From assembly GCA_900769525.1 (NCBI GenBank), contig CAAGGY010000038.1, positions 1 through 15,404 of the forward strand: 15,404 nt of DNA. Reading direction: 5' to 3'. Within the stretch, counting starts at the first letter, position 1. Each line of letters begins with the position of its first letter. Shown here piece by piece: positions 1 through 5,965 of this stretch. The notes beneath the pieces are model-generated. The model was not told where the DNA came from. It saw only the letters and a list, made by a program, of their open reading frames with translations, and made no database searches. This stretch comes from an uncultured Alistipes sp. GTDB lineage: Bacteria > Bacteroidota > Bacteroidia > Bacteroidales > Rikenellaceae. Made by a program: the position numbers and the translations under genes.

Positions 1-38
1 GCCATCTTATGACGCTTGTGCTTCTTTCCGTTTGGCAT
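1..38 (-). CDS. Start of a very small, highly basic protein (partial, runs off the window)
   Basis: The minus strand reads ATG at 38 followed by MPNGKKHKRHKMA up to the window edge, so only 12 full codons are visible. Six lysines/arginines and two histidines fall in 12 residues. From memory, Bacteroidota genomes carry a roughly 30-residue Lys/Arg-rich protein beginning MPNGKK(R/H)KRHK, often beside an HU gene. Such a composition suggests binding to RNA, perhaps in the ribosome, but I cannot confirm that from the fragment. It lies 35 bp downstream of the HU stop codon on the same strand with no terminator visible between them, so co-transcription with HU is plausible. The upstream leader is AT-rich and lacks a Shine-Dalgarno sequence. 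Confidence 0.6.
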   Translation of the reverse strand, partial: MPNGKKHKRHKM

Positions 39-73
39 AATTGTAATATATTAAATTAGGTAAAATTTCTAAA

Positions 74-346
74 TTACTGAATCTCGCTTGAGAAGCTCTT
101 TGAAGGCTTGAAAGCTGGGATATTGTGCTCAGGAATAGTGATAGTTGTATTCTTAGAGATGTTACGAGCAACCTTCATAGCACGCTTCTTGATGATGAAG
201 CTACCGAAGCCACGCAAGTAGACATTCTGGCCCTCAGCCATAGCAGCCTTAACGCTATCCATAAAGGCCTCAACGATAGCCTGAACCTGGATCTTCTCAA
301 CGCCTGTTGACTTAGCAATCTGATTTACGATATCTGCCTTTGTCAT
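74..346 (-). CDS. HU/IHF-family DNA-binding protein
   Basis: This 90-residue protein has the full length and layout of HU/IHF subunits. The N-terminal half (residues 1-45) forms the helical dimerisation body. The core motif GFGSF is at 46-50, followed by the two-stranded DNA-binding arm (about 52-75) and the C-terminal helix starting near FKPSKSF (79-85). It should bind and bend DNA non-specifically in the nucleoid as a dimer. In canonical HU the arm tip has Arg-Asn-Pro, with the proline intercalating in the DNA. Here it reads RNI (61-63) in RNISKNTTITIPEHNIP, which I recall as the usual Bacteroidales version. The start at 346 is favoured because MTKADIVNQIA matches the family N-terminus. A promoter-like element lies about 95-120 nt upstream, giving a leader of roughly 85 nt. 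Only one subunit gene is visible, so it may act as a homodimer. Confidence 0.94.
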   Translation of the reverse strand: MTKADIVNQIAKSTGVEKIQVQAIVEAFMDSVKAAMAEGQNVYLRGFGSFIIKKRAMKVARNISKNTTITIPEHNIPAFKPSKSFSSEIQ

Positions 347-437
347 AGTCTTAATTAGTTTTTATTTTATTAGTTTCTTAGTACAATTTTCTTCTCGATT
401 TCCCTCGGCAACAACACCGTTTGCGAAAAATAGTCCG

Positions 438-468
438 CAAATATACGTTGAATTGCTCGAATTTGCAA
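438..468 (-). promoter_or_regulatory. Promoter for the HU gene
   Basis: On the minus strand TATATTTG (438-445) fits the Bacteroidota -7 element TAnnTTTG. A TTG at 466-468 (alternatively TTTG at 469-472) lies 20 (23) nt upstream as the -33 element. Transcription would begin near 430, leaving a leader of about 85 nt before the ATG at 346. The leader is purine- and A-rich near the start codon. Confidence 0.5.
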
Positions 469-542
469 CAAAAAACCAAAATAAAATTGATTTTGTTGAT
501 TTTCGGAGGGTTAAAGCAAAATCTATGCAGGGTTTGCCAGGC

Positions 543-953
543 CTATCTAAACTGATTCAGCGCATTAGCCAAGCCCTCAACAGCCTGGTCGAGGCCCGAC
601 TGAATCTTGCCGCCAATCATCATTCGCATCATCATGTTTAGCTCGGCATGAAGCACCATTCGCACACGTGTATCTCGCTCGGCAACCTCCTTGAGCTGAA
701 TCCAGAAGGTGAAGTCAATAGGGATACCACCCTCATCGGCAACAATCTTAACATGCTTATTCTCAACACGTTCAGCGATACGAAGGCCGACCTTCATACC
801 CTTAACTTTGAACGAGCAGCTATCTTCAGTTGCCTGCCACTCCTCGACCTTATCCTGCATAGCTGGCGAGAGCAGGTCAAGGCGTGAAATTATTGGGTAG
901 ATAAGCGATGCAGGGTGGTGAATCTGCTGCTGTTTTGATTCGTACTTTTCCAT
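543..953 (-). CDS. SRPBCC/START-like small ligand-binding-fold protein
   Basis: This 136-residue protein looks like the Bacteroidales SRPBCC (polyketide cyclase/START-like) family. It begins with a short strand and the helix typical of the fold (KYESKQQQIHHPASLIYPIISRLDLL, residues 3-28). Alternating strands follow (about 45-105), including WQATEDSCSFKV and DFTFWIQLKEV. A long C-terminal helix (about 107-135) is unusually Met-rich (LNMMMRMMIGGK). This fold encloses a hydrophobic cavity, but the ligand is unknown and no catalytic residues can be assigned. There is no signal peptide, so it should be cytosolic. It follows tsaE by 35 bp on the same strand and has its own promoter-like sequence at 974-1003, so it may be transcribed both with the upstream operon and alone. 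Its stop is TAG at 543-545. Confidence 0.75.
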   Translation of the reverse strand: MEKYESKQQQIHHPASLIYPIISRLDLLSPAMQDKVEEWQATEDSCSFKVKGMKVGLRIAERVENKHVKIVADEGGIPIDFTFWIQLKEVAERDTRVRMVLHAELNMMMRMMIGGKIQSGLDQAVEGLANALNQFR

Positions 954-973
954 TATCCTCTAATTTTGAGCCA

Positions 974-1003
974 CAAAGGTAGAAAATTTTATCGAATTAC
1001 AAA
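974..1003 (-). promoter_or_regulatory. Promoter for the SRPBCC gene, overlapping the 3' end of tsaE
   Basis: The minus strand has TACCTTTG at 974-981, a perfect TAnnTTTG -7 element, and TTTG at 1000-1003 with an 18-nt gap. The -33 element lies inside the last codons of tsaE. The expected start of transcription is near 967, giving a leader of only about 14 nt before the ATG at 953. Confidence 0.6.
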
Positions 1004-1405
1004 ACGGCGTGCCGTATCTGACAATATTTCAATCCCTACAACCATAGTATCCTCAGGCAACAGAGGCTCAATCTTCTCGGGCCACTCCACCAAGCACAAC
1101 TCTCCCGACGAGAGATACTCCTCAGAGCCGAAGTCGAGGGCCTCCTCCCAGCGCTCGATGCGATACATATCGAAGTGATAGACCGTGCGGCTACCCTCAT
1201 ACTGGTTAACAATAGCAAACGTAGGGCTGGTGACATCGTCCTCACAACCCAGAGCTGCAGCAATGCGACTAATAAGCGTGGTCTTACCAGCACCCATAGG
1301 GGCATCAAAGGCCACCACCGTGCGACCATCGAGCGAGGCGAGCACAGCCTCAGCAACCTTATCAAGCTCGTCGAGCGAGTGAATCTCAATAACTCTTTCC
1401 ATCAT
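989..1405 (-). CDS. tsaE: TsaE, ATPase of the tRNA t6A37 synthesis complex
   Basis: TsaE is the small P-loop ATPase that works with TsaB and TsaD to transfer the threonylcarbamoyl group to A37 of ANN-decoding tRNAs. At 138 residues it has the usual length. Visible motifs are the Walker A loop APMGAGKTTL (35-44), the switch-like VTSPTFAIVNQY (58-69), the Walker B-like YHFDMYRI (76-83), and LVEWPEKI in the C-terminal third. The first glycine expected in the P-loop (usual form GxxGAGKT) is alanine here (A35). The core GAGKT is intact, so activity is likely. The gene starts directly after the porX stop (TAG then ATGATG), so either of two adjacent Met codons could serve and translation is probably coupled to porX. 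The neighbouring order PorX-TsaE is, from memory, recurrent in Bacteroidales. Confidence 0.93.
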   Translation of the reverse strand: MMERVIEIHSLDELDKVAEAVLASLDGRTVVAFDAPMGAGKTTLISRIAAALGCEDDVTSPTFAIVNQYEGSRTVYHFDMYRIERWEEALDFGSEEYLSSGELCLVEWPEKIEPLLPEDTMVVGIEILSDTARRFVIR

Positions 1406-2965
1406 CTATTTTTTCTTGGGCGTAAGCACAGCAAACGGCACCATCATCTCCTCCATAGAGATACCGCCATGCTGGAACGTATTCTTATAATATCTTATAT
1501 ATTTGTTAGCGTCGTTGTTGTAGACCAAAAAGTCACGGTTGTAGGCGAAGATGTAGCTTGATGTAAGACGTCCCGATGGCAACTGAACATCCTCTGGACG
1601 AGTCACCTCATACACTTCACGTGAGTTATAGGCCAGATTGCGGCCCGTCTTGTAGCGCAGATTGGGCGAGGTCTCCCTATCGCCCGTAACACGCACAGGA
1701 TTGTCGACACGTATTGTGCCGTGATCCGAAGTGATGATGACCTTATGTCCACGCTCCGAGAGCATTTTTAGTAGCGTATATAGCTCCGAGTGCTCAAACC
1801 ACGAGCGTGTGAGCGAGCGGAACGAGGCCTCATCGTCGGTCAAATCACGGATGATATCTGTCTCGGTGCGGGCGTGCGACAAGATATCGAGGAAGTTATA
1901 GACCACAACCGAGAAGTCGGCATCGTAGATACGCTGCATATTATCCAGAAGCTTACGGCCCGCCTCAGGGCGCACAAGCTTGTCGAACGATAGTTTATAC
2001 TGCTTGCCCGACTGCTGAATAAGGCGGCGCAAGAACTCCTCCTCGTACATATTCTTGCCACCATCCTCATTGTCGTTGAGCCACTTCTCAGGCATGAGCT
2101 TGTCGATGGCCAGAGGCATAAGACCTGCAAACAGAGCGTTGCGAGCATACTGCGTTGCCGTAGGCAGAATAGCGCAGTAGAGCTCATCGGCAGCGACATC
2201 GTAGAAGCCACGCAACAGCGGCTCGATGGTGCGCCACTGGTCGTAGCGCATATTATCAATTAGCACCAACGTGGTGCGCTTCGCTGTGTCGACCTCGGGG
2301 AATATGCGACGACGCATCAGCGTGTGCGACATCACAGGTATCTCATCGTCGCTAACACGGCGGTTTATCCACTCGTAGTAGTTGCGAGCCACAAACTTCG
2401 AAAAGCCCTGGTTAGCATCGTTCTTCTGGTAGCTGAGCACCTCCTTAATACTGCTATCCGACGATGACGAGAGCTCAATCTCCCAGCCAACAATCTTCTT
2501 ATATAGAGTTGTCCAATCGGCAAAGCTCTGCGCAGACTGCTGTTGCACGGCGATACGGCCAAACTCCGAGCGGTAGTCGGCAGTAGTCTGCTCAGTGACA
2601 AGCTGTTGTGAGTGTAGATTCTTCTTAATCGAAAGCAATACCTGATTAGGATTTACGGGCTTAATGATATAGTCTGCAATCTTCGAGCCTATGGCCTTAT
2701 CCATGATATTCTCCTCCTCGCTCTTGGTGACCATAATCACAGGCAATGAGGGGCGCTCGGCCTTAATCAGAGGCAGAGTCTCAAGGCCTGTCATACCCGG
2801 CATCATCTCGTCCAGGATGACAAGGTCGTAGGCCGTCGAGGATATCATCTCGACAGCGTCGTAGCCATTATTACAGGTGTCGACCTCGTAGCCCTTGCCC
2901 TGCAAGAACATAACATGGGGCTTTAGAAGGTCAATCTCGTCGTCAACCCAAATTATCTTATTCAT
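1406..2965 (-). CDS. porX: PorX-like response regulator with a PglZ/alkaline-phosphatase-superfamily output domain
   Basis: This 519-residue protein has two recognisable parts. A CheY-like receiver (1-118) carries acidic D8/D9, phosphoacceptor D52, T80 and K102 in YIIKPVNP. After a helical linker (about 119-225) comes a PglZ-type alkaline-phosphatase-superfamily domain. That domain has LVLIDNMRYDQW (233-244, metal-ligand candidate D237), LPTATQYARN (266-275, with T268/T270 where the nucleophile is expected), SDHG (413-416) and H499. This architecture matches PorX, which in Porphyromonas gingivalis links the histidine kinase PorY to type IX secretion genes and whose output domain is reported to be a phosphodiesterase acting on nucleotides. 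PorX-like proteins also occur in Bacteroidota without type IX secretion, and no secretion component is visible here. Its ATG overlaps the Nudix stop as ATGA, and its TAG abuts tsaE, so the three genes form a coupled operon. There is no DNA-binding domain. Confidence 0.92.
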   Translation of the reverse strand: MNKIIWVDDEIDLLKPHVMFLQGKGYEVDTCNNGYDAVEMISSTAYDLVILDEMMPGMTGLETLPLIKAERPSLPVIMVTKSEEENIMDKAIGSKIADYIIKPVNPNQVLLSIKKNLHSQQLVTEQTTADYRSEFGRIAVQQQSAQSFADWTTLYKKIVGWEIELSSSSDSSIKEVLSYQKNDANQGFSKFVARNYYEWINRRVSDDEIPVMSHTLMRRRIFPEVDTAKRTTLVLIDNMRYDQWRTIEPLLRGFYDVAADELYCAILPTATQYARNALFAGLMPLAIDKLMPEKWLNDNEDGGKNMYEEEFLRRLIQQSGKQYKLSFDKLVRPEAGRKLLDNMQRIYDADFSVVVYNFLDILSHARTETDIIRDLTDDEASFRSLTRSWFEHSELYTLLKMLSERGHKVIITSDHGTIRVDNPVRVTGDRETSPNLRYKTGRNLAYNSREVYEVTRPEDVQLPSGRLTSSYIFAYNRDFLVYNNDANKYIRYYKNTFQHGGISMEEMMVPFAVLTPKKK

Positions 2966-3585
2966 AATAGTCGTTTTCTTGTGTAACGCTCGACAACTTG
3001 TTTAATTGTGGCGTAACTAATTTTGAGTGCCTCGATGAGCGACTCGCCGCCAATCCAACGCACCTCGGCAATACCCTCCTCGCTCTGTGGACGCAACTCG
3101 CCATCAACAGGGCGCATTGCCCACCACTCGGTGCGCTTGAGCTCCCAGCGACCATAGGTGTCATAGGCGTGCCAGGTGTGTGCCAGGTGACTATCGCCCA
3201 CAACCTCACACCTTATGCCCGTCTCCTCCTCGACCTCACGCAGTGCCGCCTCGCACCCCTTCTCACCGCTCTCGACGTGGCCCTTAGGCAGGTCCCAACG
3301 TCCTCGTGAGAATATCATCAGCAGCTGCTGAGATACGTTCTCAACAACACCGCCAGCAGCCTCCACTACAACAAATTGCTCCTTGAAACGCTGGAACGTA
3401 ACCTCCACATCGGAGCTAATTATAGCTATATATTTGTAGGTTTCAACTTTTTTTACTACTTTCGCTCTCGAAACCGACATATTAGCCTCGACCTCCAGCA
3501 GACAATCGGCCATAGAGGGGGGCTCAGAGCATATATCAACTCTCGTTTGAGCGAAGTAGATGGTATGTGTCGTGGTGTTTTGCAT
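2962..3585 (-). CDS. Nudix hydrolase
   Basis: Nudix enzymes hydrolyse nucleoside diphosphate derivatives. The full box is present: G102, E108, then REVEEETGI at 116-124 with metal-binding E117, E120 and E121 (numbering from the start chosen here). The substrate cannot be told from the box. An N-terminal part of about 70 residues (TIYFAQTRVDI onward) precedes the Nudix fold, as in several Bacteroidales members. The frame is open nine codons further upstream (ATG at 3612). I chose the ATG at 3585 because a consensus -7 element at 3598-3605 would sit inside the longer version, and because the residues before MQNTTTHTIYF look non-native. This start gives 207 residues. The stop TGA overlaps the porX ATG by four bases, suggesting translational coupling and a shared role or regulation with PorX. 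Confidence 0.88.
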   Translation of the reverse strand: MQNTTTHTIYFAQTRVDICSEPPSMADCLLEVEANMSVSRAKVVKKVETYKYIAIISSDVEVTFQRFKEQFVVVEAAGGVVENVSQQLLMIFSRGRWDLPKGHVESGEKGCEAALREVEEETGIRCEVVGDSHLAHTWHAYDTYGRWELKRTEWWAMRPVDGELRPQSEEGIAEVRWIGGESLIEALKISYATIKQVVERYTRKRLL

Positions 3586-3597
3586 AACTTTACACCA

Positions 3598-3605
3598 CAA
3601 AGATA
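3598..3605 (-). promoter_or_regulatory. Possible -7 element for the Nudix-porX-tsaE operon
   Basis: TATCTTTG on the minus strand matches TAnnTTTG exactly and sits 12 bp upstream of the chosen Nudix start. I see no clear TTG 19-21 nt further upstream, so this is a half-supported promoter. It lies in the 51-bp divergent gap with the S9 peptidase gene, so control of the two directions may interfere. Confidence 0.4.
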
Positions 3606-3636
3606 GGGACATAACTTAAAACTACATAACTTATTT

Positions 3637-5745
3637 ATGAAAAAAATTCTATTTCTTATGACATTTGCATCGCTTCTTGCGCTCGGTAGTTGCGAGGAGA
3701 GTAGCGCTCCAAAGCCTCTGCAGATCAACAATGCGTTGACCGAGGCGGAGAAATCTGAGGGTAAGTTCACCGCAGAGATTATGTGGAAGATGGGCCGCAT
3801 TGGCTCACAGGTGCTCTCTGAGGATGGCTCGAAGCTCGTATATGCGCTCACAGAGTACAACCTCGACGAGAACCGTGGCGTGACAACACTATGGTTGCGT
3901 GATATGGCTACTGGTGAGACCAAACGTCTTACTGACTACACATCGTCAAACCACTCAGCGCAGTGGCTCGACGCTAACAACATCGCATTCCTTTCAAACC
4001 GCTCTGGCTCATCACAGGTGTGGGCTATGGATATTAACACCCTCGCAGTGCGTCAGGTGACAAACCTTGAGAAGGATGTTGAGGGCTTCGGCATCACTGC
4101 CGACCACGCATTCTACGTACAGCGTGTTGAGGTGGCTAAGCTCAAGGGCTCGAACAAGTATGAGGATATGGACAAGTCGAAGGTACGTATTTACGACGAC
4201 CTTATGGTGCGCCACTGGGACTACTGGGATGATGGCTCATACCTCCACATCTTCGCTGCCGACTACGCAAACGGCCAGATTGTAAATGGCAAGGATATCA
4301 TTGGTGCTGACAAGGCTTACGATGCTCCTTTGGCTCCATACTTCGACACAGCAGAGATTCGCCTCTCGCCTGATGGTCAGAAGCTTGCCTACACCTGCAA
4401 GCCTCTCACAGGCACTGAGTATGCGCTCTCTACCGACTCTGATATCTTCCTCTACGACTTTGCAACCGAGGCTACTCGCAACCTCTCAAAGGAGGCTGCC
4501 AACGACGAGGAGAAGTTTGTGGGCTACGACAAGTATCCTGTATTCTCACCTGACGGCACAAAGATTGCCTTCCGCTCACAGCGCCGTCCAGGCAATGAGG
4601 CTGACCAGCAGCGTCTTTGGGTATTCGACCTCAACAGCAACGAGTGCCGATATATCACACGTGGTCAGGACTACTGCGTGACTGAGGTTGCATGGGATGG
4701 CAACGAGGCGATGTACTTTGTTCTCCCATGGCGTGGTACTCACCAGGTGGCTCACATCGACTTGGCAGGTAACATGAAGCATATCACCAAGGGTAACCAC
4801 GACATCAACAACTTCACATTTGCTGGTGGCAAGCTCGTGGCTAATATGAACACTATCTCTAAGGCTGTGGAGCTCTACGACGTAAACCTCGAGTCGGGCG
4901 AGATGACTCAGCTCACAGATGTTAACCGTGAGATTTATGACAACATCAAGTTTGGCGAGGTTCAGGAGCGTTGGATTAAGACTACCGACGGCAAGGAGAT
5001 GCTCACCTGGGTAATCCTTCCTCCAAACTTCGACGCTACAAAGAAGTATCCTACACTGCTCTACTGCCAGGGTGGTCCACAGAGCACCGTATCGCAGTTC
5101 TGGAGCTATCGTTGGAACTTCCAGCTTATGGCTGCACACGGCTATGTTATCGTAGCACCTAACCGCCGTGGCTGCCCATCATTTGGCCAGGAGTGGACCG
5201 ACCAGATCTCGGGCGACTACTCAGGTCAGAACATCCGTGACTACCTCGCAGCTATCGACGAGGTGTCGAAGGAGCCTTGGGTTGACACTGAGCACCGTGG
5301 TTGCGTGGGTGCATCGTATGGTGGCTACTCTACATACTATCTTGCCGGCGTTCACGAGAACCGCTTCAAGGCATTCATCGCTCACTGCGGCATCTTCAAC
5401 TTCGAGTCAATGTATGGCCACACCGAGGAGCTCTTCTTCGTGACCAACGACTACGGCGGCGCATATTGGGAGAGCGACAACGCTACAGCTATGCGCTCGT
5501 ATGCTAACTCACCACATAAGAAGGTGGCTAACTGGAACGCTCCGATTATGATTATCACTGGCGAGAAGGACTACCGCATCCCTTATAGCCAGTCGCTCGA
5601 GGCCTTCACCGCAGCACGTGTGCAGGGTATCGACGCTCGCTTGGTATCGTTCGAGAATGAGGCTCACCAGGTATTCCAGCCACAGAACAGCGTGGTATGG
5701 AACCGTGAGTTCTTCAGCTGGCTCGACAAGTACCTCAAGGAGTAA
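3637..5745 (+). CDS. S9-family (prolyl oligopeptidase) peptidase, DPP5-like lipoprotein
   Basis: The 702-residue product begins with a lipoprotein signal ending in LGSC (lipidated C19), followed by EESS. It should be anchored in the envelope. Residues about 45-420 form a beta-propeller with WD40-like/PD40 repeats, seen as SEDGSKLVYAL, SPDGQKLAYTC and SPDGTKIAFRS. The C-terminal alpha/beta hydrolase (about 440-702) has GGPQ at 479-482, the nucleophile elbow GASYGGY with S560, D645 in GEKDYRIP and H677 in NEAHQVF. All triad residues are therefore present in the family's order and spacing. Length, layout and the GGPQ and NRRG segments resemble dipeptidyl peptidase 5 of Porphyromonas, which removes dipeptides from oligopeptides. 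Substrate preference here is inferred, and acylaminoacyl-peptidase-like activity is the alternative. It is divergent from the Nudix operon. A weak -7-like TAACTTTA lies at 3585-3592 without a good -33. A strong terminator follows. Confidence 0.9.
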   Translation: MKKILFLMTFASLLALGSCEESSAPKPLQINNALTEAEKSEGKFTAEIMWKMGRIGSQVLSEDGSKLVYALTEYNLDENRGVTTLWLRDMATGETKRLTDYTSSNHSAQWLDANNIAFLSNRSGSSQVWAMDINTLAVRQVTNLEKDVEGFGITADHAFYVQRVEVAKLKGSNKYEDMDKSKVRIYDDLMVRHWDYWDDGSYLHIFAADYANGQIVNGKDIIGADKAYDAPLAPYFDTAEIRLSPDGQKLAYTCKPLTGTEYALSTDSDIFLYDFATEATRNLSKEAANDEEKFVGYDKYPVFSPDGTKIAFRSQRRPGNEADQQRLWVFDLNSNECRYITRGQDYCVTEVAWDGNEAMYFVLPWRGTHQVAHIDLAGNMKHITKGNHDINNFTFAGGKLVANMNTISKAVELYDVNLESGEMTQLTDVNREIYDNIKFGEVQERWIKTTDGKEMLTWVILPPNFDATKKYPTLLYCQGGPQSTVSQFWSYRWNFQLMAAHGYVIVAPNRRGCPSFGQEWTDQISGDYSGQNIRDYLAAIDEVSKEPWVDTEHRGCVGASYGGYSTYYLAGVHENRFKAFIAHCGIFNFESMYGHTEELFFVTNDYGGAYWESDNATAMRSYANSPHKKVANWNAPIMIITGEKDYRIPYSQSLEAFTAARVQGIDARLVSFENEAHQVFQPQNSVVWNREFFSWLDKYLKE

Positions 5746-5760
5746 GCTTGCAAAACTAAG

Positions 5761-5795
5761 AATAGGTCCGAACTGATTGGTTCGGGCCTATTTTG
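5761..5795 (+). terminator. Rho-independent terminator of the S9 peptidase gene
   Basis: AATAGGTCCGAAC (5761-5773) pairs with GTTCGGGCCTATT (5780-5792) in a 13-bp stem with one G-U pair and a 6-nt loop, followed by T-rich sequence. It starts 15 nt after the stop codon. Confidence 0.85.
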
Positions 5796-5825
5796 TTATG
5801 GGGTGGTGGGAGGGAGAGCGGTAAA

Positions 5826-5853
5826 CTCCTTAATCTCCCTAAATTCCCTAAAG
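5826..5853. repeat. Short degenerate direct repeat in the intergenic gap
   Basis: Three imperfect head-to-tail copies of a 9-10-nt unit (CTCCTTAAT, CTCCCTAAAT, TCCCTAAAG) lie between the S9 terminator and the next promoter. No function is apparent, and it may be chance low-complexity sequence. Confidence 0.3.
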
Positions 5854-5879
5854 TCAGCGCCATATCTATGCCTCGACTA

Positions 5880-5910
5880 TTTGAATTTAAGGAAAAATTT
5901 ATTAGCTTTG
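5880..5910 (+). promoter_or_regulatory. Promoter of lipoprotein gene 5966
   Basis: TTTG (5880-5883), a 19-nt gap and TAGCTTTG (5903-5910) make an ideal Bacteroidota promoter. The -7 element is the left arm of an imperfect inverted repeat (TAGCTTT - 8 nt - AAAGTTA, right arm 5918-5924). The spacer ends AAAAATTTATT, similar to the promoters at 9845 and 12716. The leader is about 50 nt and AT-rich with no Shine-Dalgarno sequence. Confidence 0.7.
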
Positions 5911-5965
5911 TAGTCTAAAAGTTAGGATAAATCCAAGTAAACCAAATATTTAAAACACTAAATCT

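Noticed and set aside
480..542. Terminator downstream of the SRPBCC gene
   Set aside because: Only a 5-bp GCAAA/TTTGC pairing with a large loop is found, too weak to call despite T-rich sequence further on.
3586..3612. Upstream Nudix start at 3612
   Set aside because: It would place a perfect -7 element inside the coding region and adds nine residues without family similarity, so the ATG at 3585 was preferred.
4576..5139. 187-codon minus-strand frame inside the S9 peptidase gene
   Set aside because: It is fully antisense to a clearly conserved coding region, lacks recognisable motifs, and is explained by codon bias of the real gene.
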